A DNA stretch of 64,000 bases from Roseibium hamelinense (GTDB lineage: Bacteria; Pseudomonadota; Alphaproteobacteria; Rhizobiales; Stappiaceae). Positions within the stretch are counted from its first letter, which is position 1, and each line of letters begins with the position of its first letter. Below, one piece after another: positions 54,364-63,813 of the stretch. The notes under the pieces are model-generated. The model had not been told where the DNA came from. It made no database searches and saw only the letters and a list, made by a program, of their open reading frames with translations. Both the position numbers and the translations under genes were made by a program. Where the stretch lies: positions 1 through 64,000 of the forward strand of contig NZ_VLLF01000009.1 in NCBI RefSeq assembly GCF_007830545.1. The letters are read 5' to 3'.

Positions 54364-56703
54364 TCAGTGATCTGGATCGGGCGGCGCATCGTCTTCTGGC
54401 TTCACCGAACTTGGATCTGCTTTTGATCGCTTTTTCTTCTGCGCAATCAAGTCGGCTGCTGCAGGCGGTGTTGCGGCATGATAAGTCACCTGCGGGAATG
54501 GAATCTCAATGTCTTGTTCGTCGAAAACGTCTTTGACAAACTCATTATAGGCACGGCCGACGCCCCATTGGTCGCCAGGGAGAGTTTTGATCCGCGCTCT
54601 TATATCGATAGCGCTCGCGCCAAAATTCGTGACCCCGTGCATTTCAAGGTCACCAATGATGGATCTTGCAAAATCGCTGTTTTTGAGGCGCCGGAAGGCT
54701 TCCTCCAGTGCTGCTTTTGCCTTGCGAATGTCCGTATCGTAGGCAACTCCGATCACAGCGACATGATAAGAAAAATCGCGCATAAAATTGGAGACCATGT
54801 CGACAGACGAGAATGGAACGATATGCGTTGTGCCATCCAGATCCCGCAAACGCACGGAGCGAACAGTCAGCCTCTCAACCGTTCCGGTGGTACCACCAAC
54901 CGTGACAACATCCCCTTCATTGATTGCGTTTTCAATCTGGATGAACGCACCGGTGATAATATCTTTCACCAACGTCTGCGCACCGAATGAAATTGCCAAA
55001 CCAACTACACCGGCACCGGCAATCAATGGCCCGATGTCGATTCCGAGTTCTGAAAGGGACAACAATGCAGCCATTACCATCACAACGACGGTGAAAGCAT
55101 TTCGAAACAACTGGAACAGCGTTCGTTCGCGGGCGGTTACAACGTATCCGGACCGCGATCGCAGACGCAAATCTACCCAGGCCATCACGGCAAGCCAGAT
55201 GGCGAACGCGACAAGCAGCACGAGAAAAGCCGAGCTGTAGCGGCCAATCAGATCCGCTCCGCCCTCGCTCTGAACCCAGGACAAAAAGCTGACGACCCCC
55301 CATATGTCGAGCAGTATAAGCAACGTTATAACAAAAACGGCGAACCGGAAGATTTTGAGAATTCGGGGAACAAAAGCGTTCAGCCGCCCCTGCAGCGCAG
55401 GCAAACTCTCGCGAATGTTTTCCGGCAAGCGAATGCCGCCGGTAATTGCCCGCGTCATTGTGAGCGACAGCAGCATTCCACCCATGATCGTCAAAATAGA
55501 TAATCCGGTCGACCGCATAATGATTGCAACCGCGTCAAATGGCCGGAACAACCAGACGATTAGAACCGTGAGGATATAGACGTATGTGACAAGGCTCCAA
55601 AATCCCGCAAGACGGTACACGGTTCGTTTAGTGATCTCACTGGATAAGCCCTCCGAATAGGCTCGGATACCGGCTTTGACCTTTTGCTGGTTGCGAAAAA
55701 CGAGCGTTAATACATAAAGAGCAGCGAACACTGTAACGAGAAACCGGACGGTGTTTCCGATAACGAAAGAAATCGAGAGATTGGCGACCGGAACGGCAAG
55801 CATGATCCCATATCCGAGCCAGGACACCACAAATCCCAAGCGCGCGCACCAGTAGACGGCAGAAGGATCGTCGAATGGAAGTAGGCGAAGTTCCGGCCGC
55901 TCCGGTGCAAACACGAACCGCAAACCAACTTTTAAAAGACCGGTGATCAAGAAAGCGTTTAGAGCGAGGCTCTCCAGAAGCGTCACACCGCTTTCTAGCC
56001 CGCCAAATGACAAAAGGGCTACTGCGTACCCCCCACCCCACCCGATCGCGACTGTGGCAGCATCAGCCGCGGTGGTAACAACCAGCATCAAAGCTCTTGT
56101 GAGCCATCCTCCATATCTGGCCGTCATATCGAACTTTCGATAGACCGTGACCAGGATCCACTGACCCAGCTTGAAGAGAACCATCGCGGCGATCAAAACC
56201 AGACCGACTTGCAGCATGGCCGTCGTAATCCGATCCCGATCAATTGTGATTGTCCCATCTGCCAATAAACTTATGCCACTCAAAGAGCGTCCTACCCGGT
56301 CCCAAACAGCGACAAAGTCATCCATTATGACCTGAGTGTACTCACCAAGACGAACCGCAAATGGCGCAGCGGTCTGGGTTTCACTCTCTTGCGAAAGGTC
56401 GGCTGCGCTACCGGTGTCAGCCGCATCTGACCTTTGTGAACGCGCTTCCGCGGCTGTTTGGGGACCTGTACCGCCCCCTTCAGGCAGATCTAGAGCTTCG
56501 AGCTGCTCGATCAGAACCTGGCGGCCTCTCGGATCCTCCAGAAGATCGATTAGAGCCTGCCGAGCCGATTCTGCAGACGGAGCTTCCGAACCTGAATTTT
56601 GCGAGTTGGAGGACTGGACTTGAGCCACCGAAACGGCGCTTAGCCCCAGAGTTGCAAAGGCGAAAAAACAAACAGCCAGAACAGGGCGGAATTTGGCAAA
56701 CAT
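54364..56703 (-). CDS. MscS-family mechanosensitive channel with large periplasmic/membrane N-terminus
   Basis: 779 aa from the ATG at 56703, followed by a signal peptide (MFAKFRPVLAVCFFAFATLG, cleavage after VSVAQ); longer frames to 56934 lack support. A low-complexity, Ser/Gln/Ala-rich periplasmic stretch (~30-150) is followed by many membrane helices. The MscS pore block is near 570-600 (GLAISFGAQTLVKDIITGAF) and the beta domain IEGDVVTVGGTTGTVERL-like segment follows (EGDVVTVGGTTGTVERLTVR). It protects against hypo-osmotic shock. The C-terminus is Pro/Asp/Lys-rich. Confidence 0.9.
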   Translation of the reverse strand: MFAKFRPVLAVCFFAFATLGLSAVSVAQVQSSNSQNSGSEAPSAESARQALIDLLEDPRGRQVLIEQLEALDLPEGGGTGPQTAAEARSQRSDAADTGSAADLSQESETQTAAPFAVRLGEYTQVIMDDFVAVWDRVGRSLSGISLLADGTITIDRDRITTAMLQVGLVLIAAMVLFKLGQWILVTVYRKFDMTARYGGWLTRALMLVVTTAADAATVAIGWGGGYAVALLSFGGLESGVTLLESLALNAFLITGLLKVGLRFVFAPERPELRLLPFDDPSAVYWCARLGFVVSWLGYGIMLAVPVANLSISFVIGNTVRFLVTVFAALYVLTLVFRNQQKVKAGIRAYSEGLSSEITKRTVYRLAGFWSLVTYVYILTVLIVWLFRPFDAVAIIMRSTGLSILTIMGGMLLSLTMTRAITGGIRLPENIRESLPALQGRLNAFVPRILKIFRFAVFVITLLILLDIWGVVSFLSWVQSEGGADLIGRYSSAFLVLLVAFAIWLAVMAWVDLRLRSRSGYVVTARERTLFQLFRNAFTVVVMVMAALLSLSELGIDIGPLIAGAGVVGLAISFGAQTLVKDIITGAFIQIENAINEGDVVTVGGTTGTVERLTVRSVRLRDLDGTTHIVPFSSVDMVSNFMRDFSYHVAVIGVAYDTDIRKAKAALEEAFRRLKNSDFARSIIGDLEMHGVTNFGASAIDIRARIKTLPGDQWGVGRAYNEFVKDVFDEQDIEIPFPQVTYHAATPPAAADLIAQKKKRSKADPSSVKPEDDAPPDPDH

Positions 56704-57053
56704 TGAACACGTCTTCAAAATTAGGAGAAACCACATATGCTTTGGTCTGATACCGATCGGGAGGTTAACGCGCCACCAGCTCGAAACAAGAGGCTCAGAC
56801 AAATGATATCGGGGCACATGTCCGCAAACACAAAGTGCCGCTAAGTAAGTTTTTGATTTACTGAATGTTTCTATCCAAACCCTAAAACGGCAAGTGCTTA
56901 CAATTTTGAGAATACCGCCAAAAGCAAAGACCACTCAAGGCGGGAAATTTGTGCTAAACTTACAAACAAAACTAAGGACAACGCCGTGTTAACCTTGTTT
57001 GGTAACGCAGTTCTAACAATGGATGATCCACCCTCCACAAGTCGGGGGTAGTG
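56704..57053. other. 350-bp divergent intergenic region
   Basis: Holds the promoters of the MscS gene (minus) and DUF2336 gene (plus). A GTTAAC-N7-GGTAAC element (56988-57006) lies ~50 bp before the DUF2336 start, similar to one before fliI. Nothing else recognised. Confidence 0.45.
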
Positions 57054-58175
57054 ATGTTTTCCTCATTGTTGGATTTAGCAAGAGAAGAATCGCCGGAGGC
57101 GAAAGGCGCGCTGATGGTCGGCATTGCCGAATTGTTTGTGCGTAACATTGAAGGACGAACATCTCTCGAACAAAATTTGTTCGGCGACGTCACCCTGCTT
57201 CTTTACCCCAGTGCAGATACAGAATATCGCCAGCGGCTCTCTAACGATTTGTCCAAGCATGCCCAAGTGCCTAAGAAGCTGGCCATGCACCTCGCTCGAG
57301 ATGAAATCAAAGTCGCATTGCCGATGCTAGCGGAGAGCCAGGCTCTGACACCTGTCATGCTTGCCGAGCTCGCGGGCACATGCAGCCAATCTCATCTACA
57401 AGCACTGGCCAGACGCCCTGACCTTCAAACCGATGCGTCAGACATGCTTGTAAAACGCGGGGATATGGCCGTTTTGAGGCTGCTGGCCGCCAATAAAAAG
57501 ATCGCCTTGTCCCGGCAAGGTCTCATGTTACTGGCGGGAGCGGCTGAAACAGATGATGTTTTGCTGGAAGACTTGGTCCAGCGCAAGGATCTACCCCCTG
57601 CGGTTTGTCAGCGGCTGCTACCGCTTGTGGAAGGTGAAGCCAAGGGCCGCCTAAAAGGCATTATAGAAGGTGCATTGTCTCAGGAGCAGTTAGACCAGAT
57701 TACCCGTCTGCGCGCATTACGGCGCGACTTTGGGCCTGCGCTCGACAATACCGACATCCGCAAGCTTTGGAATGATGCACAACAAGCCGACATACTGATT
57801 GATGATCTCGTGATACTTATGCTCCAGGACAATAGGTTGTCCGATGTGTGTGAACTCATTGCAATCGCAACGCGCAGAGCGGTGAGCGAAACCCGTAAAG
57901 CTATCTTTGATGGAAATGCGGAACAGGTGATTGAAATCGCATTAAGTGCAGGGCTTGAATCACAAACCGTAGCCTTGCTTGGCCAAGCGCGATGCAAACA
58001 CCTAAAAGTACAGACGTCACAGACAAGTTCTTGGACCAAAGGATATGCGGAGCGTCTAGAGGCTCTGCGTGCCAATGCCAACCGTACCCCCGAGTTTGCA
58101 GCAAAACGCCGCGGGAAGCATTCAAAAGGTCGCGGTATACGCAATCAACGCGCAAAGCGCACGGCTGTCACCTGA
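57054..58175 (+). CDS. DUF2336-family protein
   Basis: 373 aa from the ATG at 57054 (a GTG three bases upstream is possible). All-helical, HEAT-like repeats: SPEAKGALMVGIAELFV, LAMHLARDEIKVALPMLAES and ISLSAGLESQTVALL-type units across the length, ending in a basic tail (KRRGKHSKGRGIRNQRAKR). The family is alphaproteobacterial and often near flagellar or cell-cycle genes; function unknown. Its end overlaps the convergent PqiA-like gene by 8 bp. Confidence 0.85.
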   Translation: MFSSLLDLAREESPEAKGALMVGIAELFVRNIEGRTSLEQNLFGDVTLLLYPSADTEYRQRLSNDLSKHAQVPKKLAMHLARDEIKVALPMLAESQALTPVMLAELAGTCSQSHLQALARRPDLQTDASDMLVKRGDMAVLRLLAANKKIALSRQGLMLLAGAAETDDVLLEDLVQRKDLPPAVCQRLLPLVEGEAKGRLKGIIEGALSQEQLDQITRLRALRRDFGPALDNTDIRKLWNDAQQADILIDDLVILMLQDNRLSDVCELIAIATRRAVSETRKAIFDGNAEQVIEIALSAGLESQTVALLGQARCKHLKVQTSQTSSWTKGYAERLEALRANANRTPEFAAKRRGKHSKGRGIRNQRAKRTAVT

Positions 58176-58605
58176 GCTTACCAGCCAAAAACGCCGACAA
58201 TGCCGTCATAAGAGACGCGGCAGCATAAAACCACAGTCCGGGCAGCGCCGCGGCCTCTGCCAATCCACTGGTTTTTGCCGCAAATAGCACAAGCGCAACG
58301 AGCATCACATCCAGCATCGACCATTTACTGACAGTCGAAAGCAGAGCCAGATGCCTAACATGGCCACCACTGAGCGCGGCAATGTGCGTCAGAAATATTT
58401 TTGCGGCAGGGAGCGCGAGGGAAAACACGGAAACGACCACCGCAAGCAGGGGTTCATTGCCGGACCAGAGATCCCCTACGATCTGCAGAAGCGATGGCCG
58501 ATCTTCCAAAAAGTATAGCCGCTCAAAACGCATGAGTGGCAACGTTATGCCGAGCGCAAAGGAAAATGTTGCGAGCGGCAGGAAAAAGGCGATCAGAATG
58601 CGCAT
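58168..58605 (-). CDS. PqiA-like (paraquat-inducible protein A) membrane protein
   Basis: 145 aa, four hydrophobic helices (1-23, 45-75, 92-112, 120-140). Half-length relative of PqiA with the PxxxLPLMRFERLYF-type first loop and SKWSMLDVMLVALVLFAAKTSGLAE, the conserved 'KWSM.DV' segment. Part of the family that works with PqiB-type lipid-transport proteins; role here unknown. Overlaps the convergent DUF2336 gene. Confidence 0.82.
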   Translation of the reverse strand: MRILIAFFLPLATFSFALGITLPLMRFERLYFLEDRPSLLQIVGDLWSGNEPLLAVVVSVFSLALPAAKIFLTHIAALSGGHVRHLALLSTVSKWSMLDVMLVALVLFAAKTSGLAEAAALPGLWFYAAASLMTALSAFLAGKLR

Positions 58606-58704
58606 GAAAGTCGCATACCGCGCCCACGTCGTTTTTACCAGAGCGTACGCAAGGGTTTTGAGAATTTACGGAAATTGACGTTCTACGCTACGCACAGCAT
58701 AGCT

Positions 58705-59112
58705 TTACCGCGCCCGCGCACGTCCCGCGATTTCATCTAATTGTTGTTGCTCGGCCTCTTCCTGCGCACTGCGCTCGCGTTGCTGATCCCGCTCTTCTAA
58801 AAGCTCAAATTTCTTGAGCTCTTCGATCGCTTCATTCAATTCATCTCGAGCACGCTGCAGCTGTTCATCAAGCTCCAGAGCAGAGTTTTTCAGATTGTCG
58901 CGACGCGTGGCTGCAGCCTTGGCGAAAGTCGGATAAGCGAAATGGGTAACGTCTGTGATACCGACGCGTTCTTGCTCGCTGCGGATTTGGTCATCCAACT
59001 CATCTGCCATGCGGTTAAACTCGGCGATCATTGCCTCGATTTGCGCTAGCTGACGGCGCTTGTCGTCGACTTGAAACCGCTTCAGGCGGATAAGACTGTC
59101 TCGGGTCTTCAT
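58705..59112 (-). CDS. fliJ: Flagellar export chaperone FliJ
   Basis: 135 aa. Almost entirely coiled coil: RDSLIRLKRFQVDDKRRQLA, MIAEFNRMADELDDQIRSEQ, and a C-terminal Glu/Gln-rich stretch. It follows fliI by 28 bp, the usual fliI-fliJ order; FliJ couples the FliI/FliH ATPase to the export gate. Confidence 0.88.
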   Translation of the reverse strand: MKTRDSLIRLKRFQVDDKRRQLAQIEAMIAEFNRMADELDDQIRSEQERVGITDVTHFAYPTFAKAAATRRDNLKNSALELDEQLQRARDELNEAIEELKKFELLEERDQQRERSAQEEAEQQQLDEIAGRARAR

Positions 59113-59140
59113 TACTCAATACTCCCCTTGCAGCACTAGA

Positions 59141-60466
59141 CTAGCCCGGAGTCATTTCCAAAAGGTTGGCAAGTGCGGAATATCCGTCTTCTAGTGATGT
59201 GGCCTCGTCTTTTCTCTGATCGAGAAAGGCCTCTATGGGATCAAACTTGGATATCGCCTCATCGACGATGGGGTCCGATCCTTTCCTGTATGCCCCAAGA
59301 CGGATAAGCTCTTCCATATCCGTATATGTCGACAACAATCGCCTTGCTTGCCTCAACACTGGCAGGTGCTCTTCGGGAACGCAACGGGGCATCGTTCTAG
59401 AAACTGACTTCAACACATTGATCGCCGGATATCGGCCCCGCTCGGCAATAGCGCGTTCCATAACGATGTGACCATCCAGGATTCCGCGCACTGCGTCAGC
59501 GACCGGTTCATTGTGGTTGTCACCTTCGACAAGAACAGTGAACAGCCCGGTAATTGAGCCAGTACCTGCCTTTCCTGGTCCGGCACGCTCTAACAGTCTC
59601 GGCAATTCGGTAAAAACCGTTGGCGTATAACCTTTGGATGTCGGAGGCTCACCGATAGACAGTCCAATTTCACGCTGCGCCATAGCGAACCGAGTGATTG
59701 AATCCATCATGCACAAGACGTTTTTGCCCAGGTCACGAAAGTGCTCAGCGACAGACATTGTTAAATAGGCCGCCTGGCGCCGCATAAGGACGCTTTCGTC
59801 AGAGGTTGCCACGACAATGACCGACCGCTCCAATCCGCTCTCTCCCAGGTCATCCTCGATAAATTCCTGAACTTCGCGCCCGCGCTCTCCAATCAAACCG
59901 ATTACCGCCACATCACATTGCGTATTTCGGGCAAGCATCGACATCAATACTGACTTACCGACGCCTGAGCCTGCAAAGATCCCCATACGCTGCCCCTCGC
60001 AGCAGGTCACGAAAGTGTTAAGTGCCCTCACACCAAGATCCAGCGGCGGCCCGACACGTGCCCGCTCGGAGGCAGGAGGCGGAGCGTTTCGCAATTTGCG
60101 AGGCACTCCGCCATTTTCGAGATCGCCTTTACCATCAATCGGCTGCCCCATCGCATTTACAACCCTGCCGAGCCAGGACTGTGCCGGATGAATAATGCTG
60201 TCGCGCGATTTTATGATGGCTTTACAGCCCATTCGCACGCCCTCAAGCCCTGAAAATGGCATGCATAGCGCACGATCTTCGCGGAAACCCACTACTTCCG
60301 CGGGTATTTTCGGGCTGTTTTCGCCACTTTCGATCTCTAGAAGTGAGCCCACGCTCATTTCATGAACGGGACCTGCGACCTCGACCAACAAGCCCTGGAC
60401 AGCTGCCACCCGGCCGTAAATCTCCTCCGGTAAAATCGAATCAATTTCGGCAAAAAGCGCCTTCAC
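59141..60466 (-). CDS. fliI: Flagellum-specific ATPase FliI
   Basis: 441 aa from a GTG at 60466 with AAAGGA 7 nt upstream. F1-beta-like ATPase: Walker [16 protein letters not shown] (~165), [20 protein letters not shown], Walker [17 protein letters not shown], ending with [11 protein letters not shown]. Energises export of flagellar axial proteins. Operon with fliJ. An element resembling that upstream of the DUF2336 gene (GTTAAC-N6-GGTAAC, 60485-60502) lies in its promoter. Confidence 0.95.
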   Translation of the reverse strand: MKALFAEIDSILPEEIYGRVAAVQGLLVEVAGPVHEMSVGSLLEIESGENSPKIPAEVVGFREDRALCMPFSGLEGVRMGCKAIIKSRDSIIHPAQSWLGRVVNAMGQPIDGKGDLENGGVPRKLRNAPPPASERARVGPPLDLGVRALNTFVTCCEGQRMGIFAGSGVGKSVLMSMLARNTQCDVAVIGLIGERGREVQEFIEDDLGESGLERSVIVVATSDESVLMRRQAAYLTMSVAEHFRDLGKNVLCMMDSITRFAMAQREIGLSIGEPPTSKGYTPTVFTELPRLLERAGPGKAGTGSITGLFTVLVEGDNHNEPVADAVRGILDGHIVMERAIAERGRYPAINVLKSVSRTMPRCVPEEHLPVLRQARRLLSTYTDMEELIRLGAYRKGSDPIVDEAISKFDPIEAFLDQRKDEATSLEDGYSALANLLEMTPG

Positions 60467-60836
60467 GGTCGATTCCTTTCAGGAGTTAACAGTTTTGGTA
60501 ACCGATCGTTTACGTCTCTGCTTAATGTTAACAATTGGAATGCTGGCAAGCGAGAGCTTTTCAGGGGTCCAGCGGCCAACATGAAAAGAGTCTGTTAGGA
60601 ATCCTGTAGAGCGATTTCCTAAAGTGACATCTTAAGTTCTGATAACGCGTATTTTTTTCGCCAATTCAGGAACTTGGGCTTTGTTCACAGATTCGTTTTT
60701 ACGAGGCTTGCTGCAAGGAATCATATTTTGTTAACCATAAGGCTCTAACTTTGGGTCGGGGTTAATCAGTCCTTTGTAGCAGGCGCCGACACAGCCGTTG
60801 CGACTTGCCCAGGAAAGGCAACTAAAGGGGATTGGC
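60467..60836. promoter_or_regulatory. Divergent promoter region of fliI and ctrA with CtrA-like and GANTC sites
   Basis: 370 bp. Seen: GTTAAC-N6-GGTAAC (60485-60502), TTAATGTTAAC (60522-60532), TTAACCAT (60731-60738), and GANTC sites at 60471 and 60690. TTAACCAT is a known CtrA half-site form and GANTC is the CcrM methylation target used in cell-cycle control of ctrA in Caulobacter. Direct regulation is inference. Confidence 0.55.
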
Positions 60837-61529
60837 ATGCGTGTATTGTTGATTGAGGATGATAGCGCCACGGCGCAGAGCATCGAGCTGATGCTGAAGT
60901 CCGAAAACTTCAACGTCTACACGACAGATCTTGGCGAGGAAGGTATCGACCTCGGCAAGCTGTACGATTACGACATAATTATGTTGGATTTGAACCTTCC
61001 GGACATGTCCGGATACGAGGTTCTTCGGACACTTCGGGTTTCCAAGGTTAAGACGCCTATTCTGATACTCTCAGGCAATGCGGGCATCGAAGACAAAGTG
61101 CGCGGCTTGGGCTTTGGCGCTGACGACTACATGACGAAGCCCTTTCATAAGGATGAACTCGTCGCACGCATTCATGCGATCGTCCGCCGGTCGAAAGGCC
61201 ACGCGCAGTCCGTCATTGTGACGGGCGATCTCAAGGTCAATCTGGATACCAAGACCGTGGAAGTCGGGGGACAGCGCGTTCACCTGACCGGGAAAGAATA
61301 CCAGATGTTAGAGCTGCTCTCACTTCGGAAGGGAACGACCCTAACGAAAGAAATGTTCCTCAACCACCTTTACGGTGGCATGGACGAGCCAGAGCTCAAA
61401 ATCATCGACGTTTTCATATGCAAACTGCGTAAAAAACTGGCGGCTGCAACATCTGGCAAGAACTACATCGAAACGGTGTGGGGCCGCGGATATGTGCTTC
61501 GAGAGCCGGAAATGGAAGCGGCAGCCTAA
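60837..61529 (+). CDS. ctrA: Cell-cycle response regulator CtrA
   Basis: 230 aa from the ATG at 60837 (AAAGGGG 6-8 nt upstream); a longer frame from 60798 is rejected. Receiver domain with acid pocket E7, D8, D9 and phospho-acceptor D51 ([13 protein letters not shown]), conserved Lys in [13 protein letters not shown], then an OmpR-type wHTH ([31 protein letters not shown]). Length and sequence are of the CtrA type, binding TTAA-N7-TTAA sites. Followed by a strong terminator. Confidence 0.97.
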   Translation: MRVLLIEDDSATAQSIELMLKSENFNVYTTDLGEEGIDLGKLYDYDIIMLDLNLPDMSGYEVLRTLRVSKVKTPILILSGNAGIEDKVRGLGFGADDYMTKPFHKDELVARIHAIVRRSKGHAQSVIVTGDLKVNLDTKTVEVGGQRVHLTGKEYQMLELLSLRKGTTLTKEMFLNHLYGGMDEPELKIIDVFICKLRKKLAAATSGKNYIETVWGRGYVLREPEMEAAA

Positions 61530-61556
61530 GGGAAACGCGGCATCTGCAGCATTCCT

Positions 61557-61586
61557 AAAAGCCCTTGCTGATGCAGGGGCTTTTTT
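61557..61586 (+). terminator. Rho-independent terminator after ctrA
   Basis: Stem GCCCTTGC (61561-61568) with GCAGGGGC (61573-61580), TGAT loop, A4 before and T6 after. One G-U pair. Confidence 0.92.
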
Positions 61587-61670
61587 CGTTTTATCAGTTG
61601 TTTGCGAAAGATGGCCGGACACTACTGACCGACCATCTCCCCGCCTCTGTTTTCGTATAGGGCCGTGCAC

Positions 61671-62642
61671 TCAGAGGCTGAGCTGATAGGATTCAGCCAC
61701 GTACTTAAATCCATCGCCGTCAGTTTCGACAAATCCGACGGCCGGAAACGGCATATGATAGCCAACAAATGGGATTTTTTCGCTCGCAAGCATATTCAGA
61801 ACGCGGCGCCGTGTTAGAGCTGCTGCTTCTTTATCCATGTCGAAGCGTACTTCCCAGTCTGGATAACCAAGTGACCAGACATAGTGATTCGCAAGATCGG
61901 CAGCCAATAACAGCTGCTGCCCACCACTCTCGATCATATAAGTCATGTGCCCCGGCGTGTGTCCGAAGGCCTGCATCGCGGTTATACCCGGTACTACGCT
62001 GTCCCCGTCCCCCAAGAAGGTCATGTTGTCAGCGAGCGGAGTGACATTTTTGGCCATCAACTGTGTGACGCCATTAGCTTCCGGGTCCATGCCCGACCAA
62101 AAATCAAATTCAGCCTGGCCAGTTACATAACGCGCGTTCGGAAAGGCAGGCGCCCCGCCCTCCATAAGCCCACCAATGTGGTCAGGATGCATATGGGTCA
62201 GCACTACAATATCGACTTGGTCCGGAGTGTATCCAGCGCTTTCGAGGGCTGCCCGCATGTTGCCGCGTGCGGGGCGTCCGCCTTCCCCAACTCCTGTATC
62301 GAAAAGGACCAGTTCATTCCCGGTATTGATGACAGTCGGTGTAAAGAAAGCTTTGAAATTATCGGCCGGAATAAAGTTGTTTTCCGAGGCTTCACCGAAA
62401 GTGTCGGCATCAACGTTCATGCCGAATGTCTTTTGTGGATCACCAACGGGAACTGCGCCATCGAGCAGCGTCGTGAGCTCCATGTCTCCTACACCGTATC
62501 TTGAAACAGGCTGAAACAGAGCCCCTTGCTTTTCAGCGGCAGCATGAGCCACGCCTGTCGCCGCAAGACCAGCTGCCGCAGCAGCTCCAGCGGCACCGAA
62601 CAAGGCCGAGCGGCGCGTCAATTCAATCTTCAGTTCACCCAT
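61671..62642 (-). CDS. Metallo-beta-lactamase-fold hydrolase with Tat-like signal
   Basis: 323 aa. N-terminus ELTRRSALFGAAGAAAAAGL is a twin-arginine signal, cleavage near residue 33. MBL fold: LTHMHPDHIGGL (HxHxDH), AFGHTPGHM (His), ADLANHYV (Asp) and YHMPFPAVG (final His), so two zinc ions probably bind. The substrate is unknown; periplasmic Tat-exported MBL hydrolases of this length include lactonase- and phosphodiesterase-like enzymes. The gene converges with ctrA across the terminator. Confidence 0.87.
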   Translation of the reverse strand: MGELKIELTRRSALFGAAGAAAAAGLAATGVAHAAAEKQGALFQPVSRYGVGDMELTTLLDGAVPVGDPQKTFGMNVDADTFGEASENNFIPADNFKAFFTPTVINTGNELVLFDTGVGEGGRPARGNMRAALESAGYTPDQVDIVVLTHMHPDHIGGLMEGGAPAFPNARYVTGQAEFDFWSGMDPEANGVTQLMAKNVTPLADNMTFLGDGDSVVPGITAMQAFGHTPGHMTYMIESGGQQLLLAADLANHYVWSLGYPDWEVRFDMDKEAAALTRRRVLNMLASEKIPFVGYHMPFPAVGFVETDGDGFKYVAESYQLSL

Positions 62643-62897
62643 GAATTAGTCACTCCCGTTTCAACAATTCACTCCGCTAGACGCAGACGTCGAGACATTC
62701 TTCTTTCATGCGATCGACAGTACCCGCGTTCATCCCTGCTACTTGGAAGTCCCCGGGCAAAGGACCAGCGAGCCCAACGCAAATCCTGATCAAATTTTCG
62801 CCATTTCTTTAGTGGGCTGTTTTATGATCGGTTTTTCAATGAGTTATTCTCATTCCATTCATGCAACGCGAATGTTAGGCTCAACGCAGTCAGAACA

Positions 62898-63749
62898 ATG
62901 GGCATTCTTATGCTGCCGTCAACGCGTTGGAGAATTGCAATAATCGCGTTTCTGGCAGCACTTTTGTTGTCTGCCTCTGAGGTTTCGCGATTACCGGATT
63001 GGAGCGTGGCCCAGCTTTATCTGTACTGGATAGTCCGCCTCTGCATCGAAGGCATCATGTTCGCGGGGATGCTTGAGTTGTGTATTTTGAATCATTGGCT
63101 AGCCAGAAACAGGTGGGCGGCTGTTGTTGCGGCAGCTTTCGCAAGTTTCGTTCCCTTTGCCCTCGCCATAACAGCATTGGACATTGTAATTGGGATTCCC
63201 GAGCTTGGGATGAATACCTTCGGCGGGACCGGGCCCGCGGCACATGGTTCCCGCTTATCTGCGTTCCTTTTGGAACTTGGTTATCTCGTCGACAACCATC
63301 TGGTTTTGTGCGCGCTTATGGGTCTGCCCCTGCTTTGGAGCTGGGACCTAAATCGCCGTACGCAATTGGAACCCGACTCACCGCAAAGTTTGCGCAGTTC
63401 CGCGGAGCCACTCGACAACATTTCAAAACCCATCAATGGATATCTTGCCCGTTTAACCCCTCCAATCACAGTTCCGCTAATTCGCGCAGAAGCTCAAGAA
63501 CACTACGTAAAATTGGTTACGGCATAAGAATCCAGGATGGTTCTTTCCCGGTTTTCCGACCTTCTTCTTGAGTTGCCGAGAGAAGCTGGCATGCAGGTAC
63601 ACCGCAGCCATTGGATCGCAAATGCCGAAGTTATTCGCTTGATCAAAAACAGAACCAGCTTGAAGGTTGAAATGAGCGATGGGACGACCGTTCCGATCAG
63701 CAGGCGTTTCGCTGCCAAGGCTGCAGAGGCTCTTGCGGATAAGCTTTAG
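62898..63749 (+). pseudogene. LytTR-family membrane regulator with in-frame stop
   Basis: From the ATG at 62898 the frame gives 209 aa with hydrophobic helices (~12-29, 45-66, 72-96, 135-150), then TAA at 63525-63527, and continues in the same frame through ESR to MVLSRFSDLLLELP and VHRSHWIANAEVIRLIKN, ending at 63749. Together they form one LytTR protein: the LytTR core starts before the stop (AEAQEHYVKLVTA) and resumes after it. The stop therefore cuts the DNA-binding domain after its first strand. The ATG at 63537 could restart translation of a 70-aa fragment. Integrity in other strains is unknown. Confidence 0.7.
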
Positions 63750-63765
63750 ATTAGTCCTGTGCAGG

Positions 63766-63793
63766 CAAAAAAGCGGCTTTCGCCGCTCTTTCA
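63766..63793. terminator. Bidirectional terminator between the LytTR gene and cheR
   Basis: AGCGGC (63772-63777) pairs with GCCGCT (63782-63787), TTTC loop, A-run on the left and T-rich right side. Serves the LytTR frame (+) and cheR (-). Confidence 0.75.
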
Positions 63794-63813
63794 TATCGCA
63801 CTTATTTGAAATC

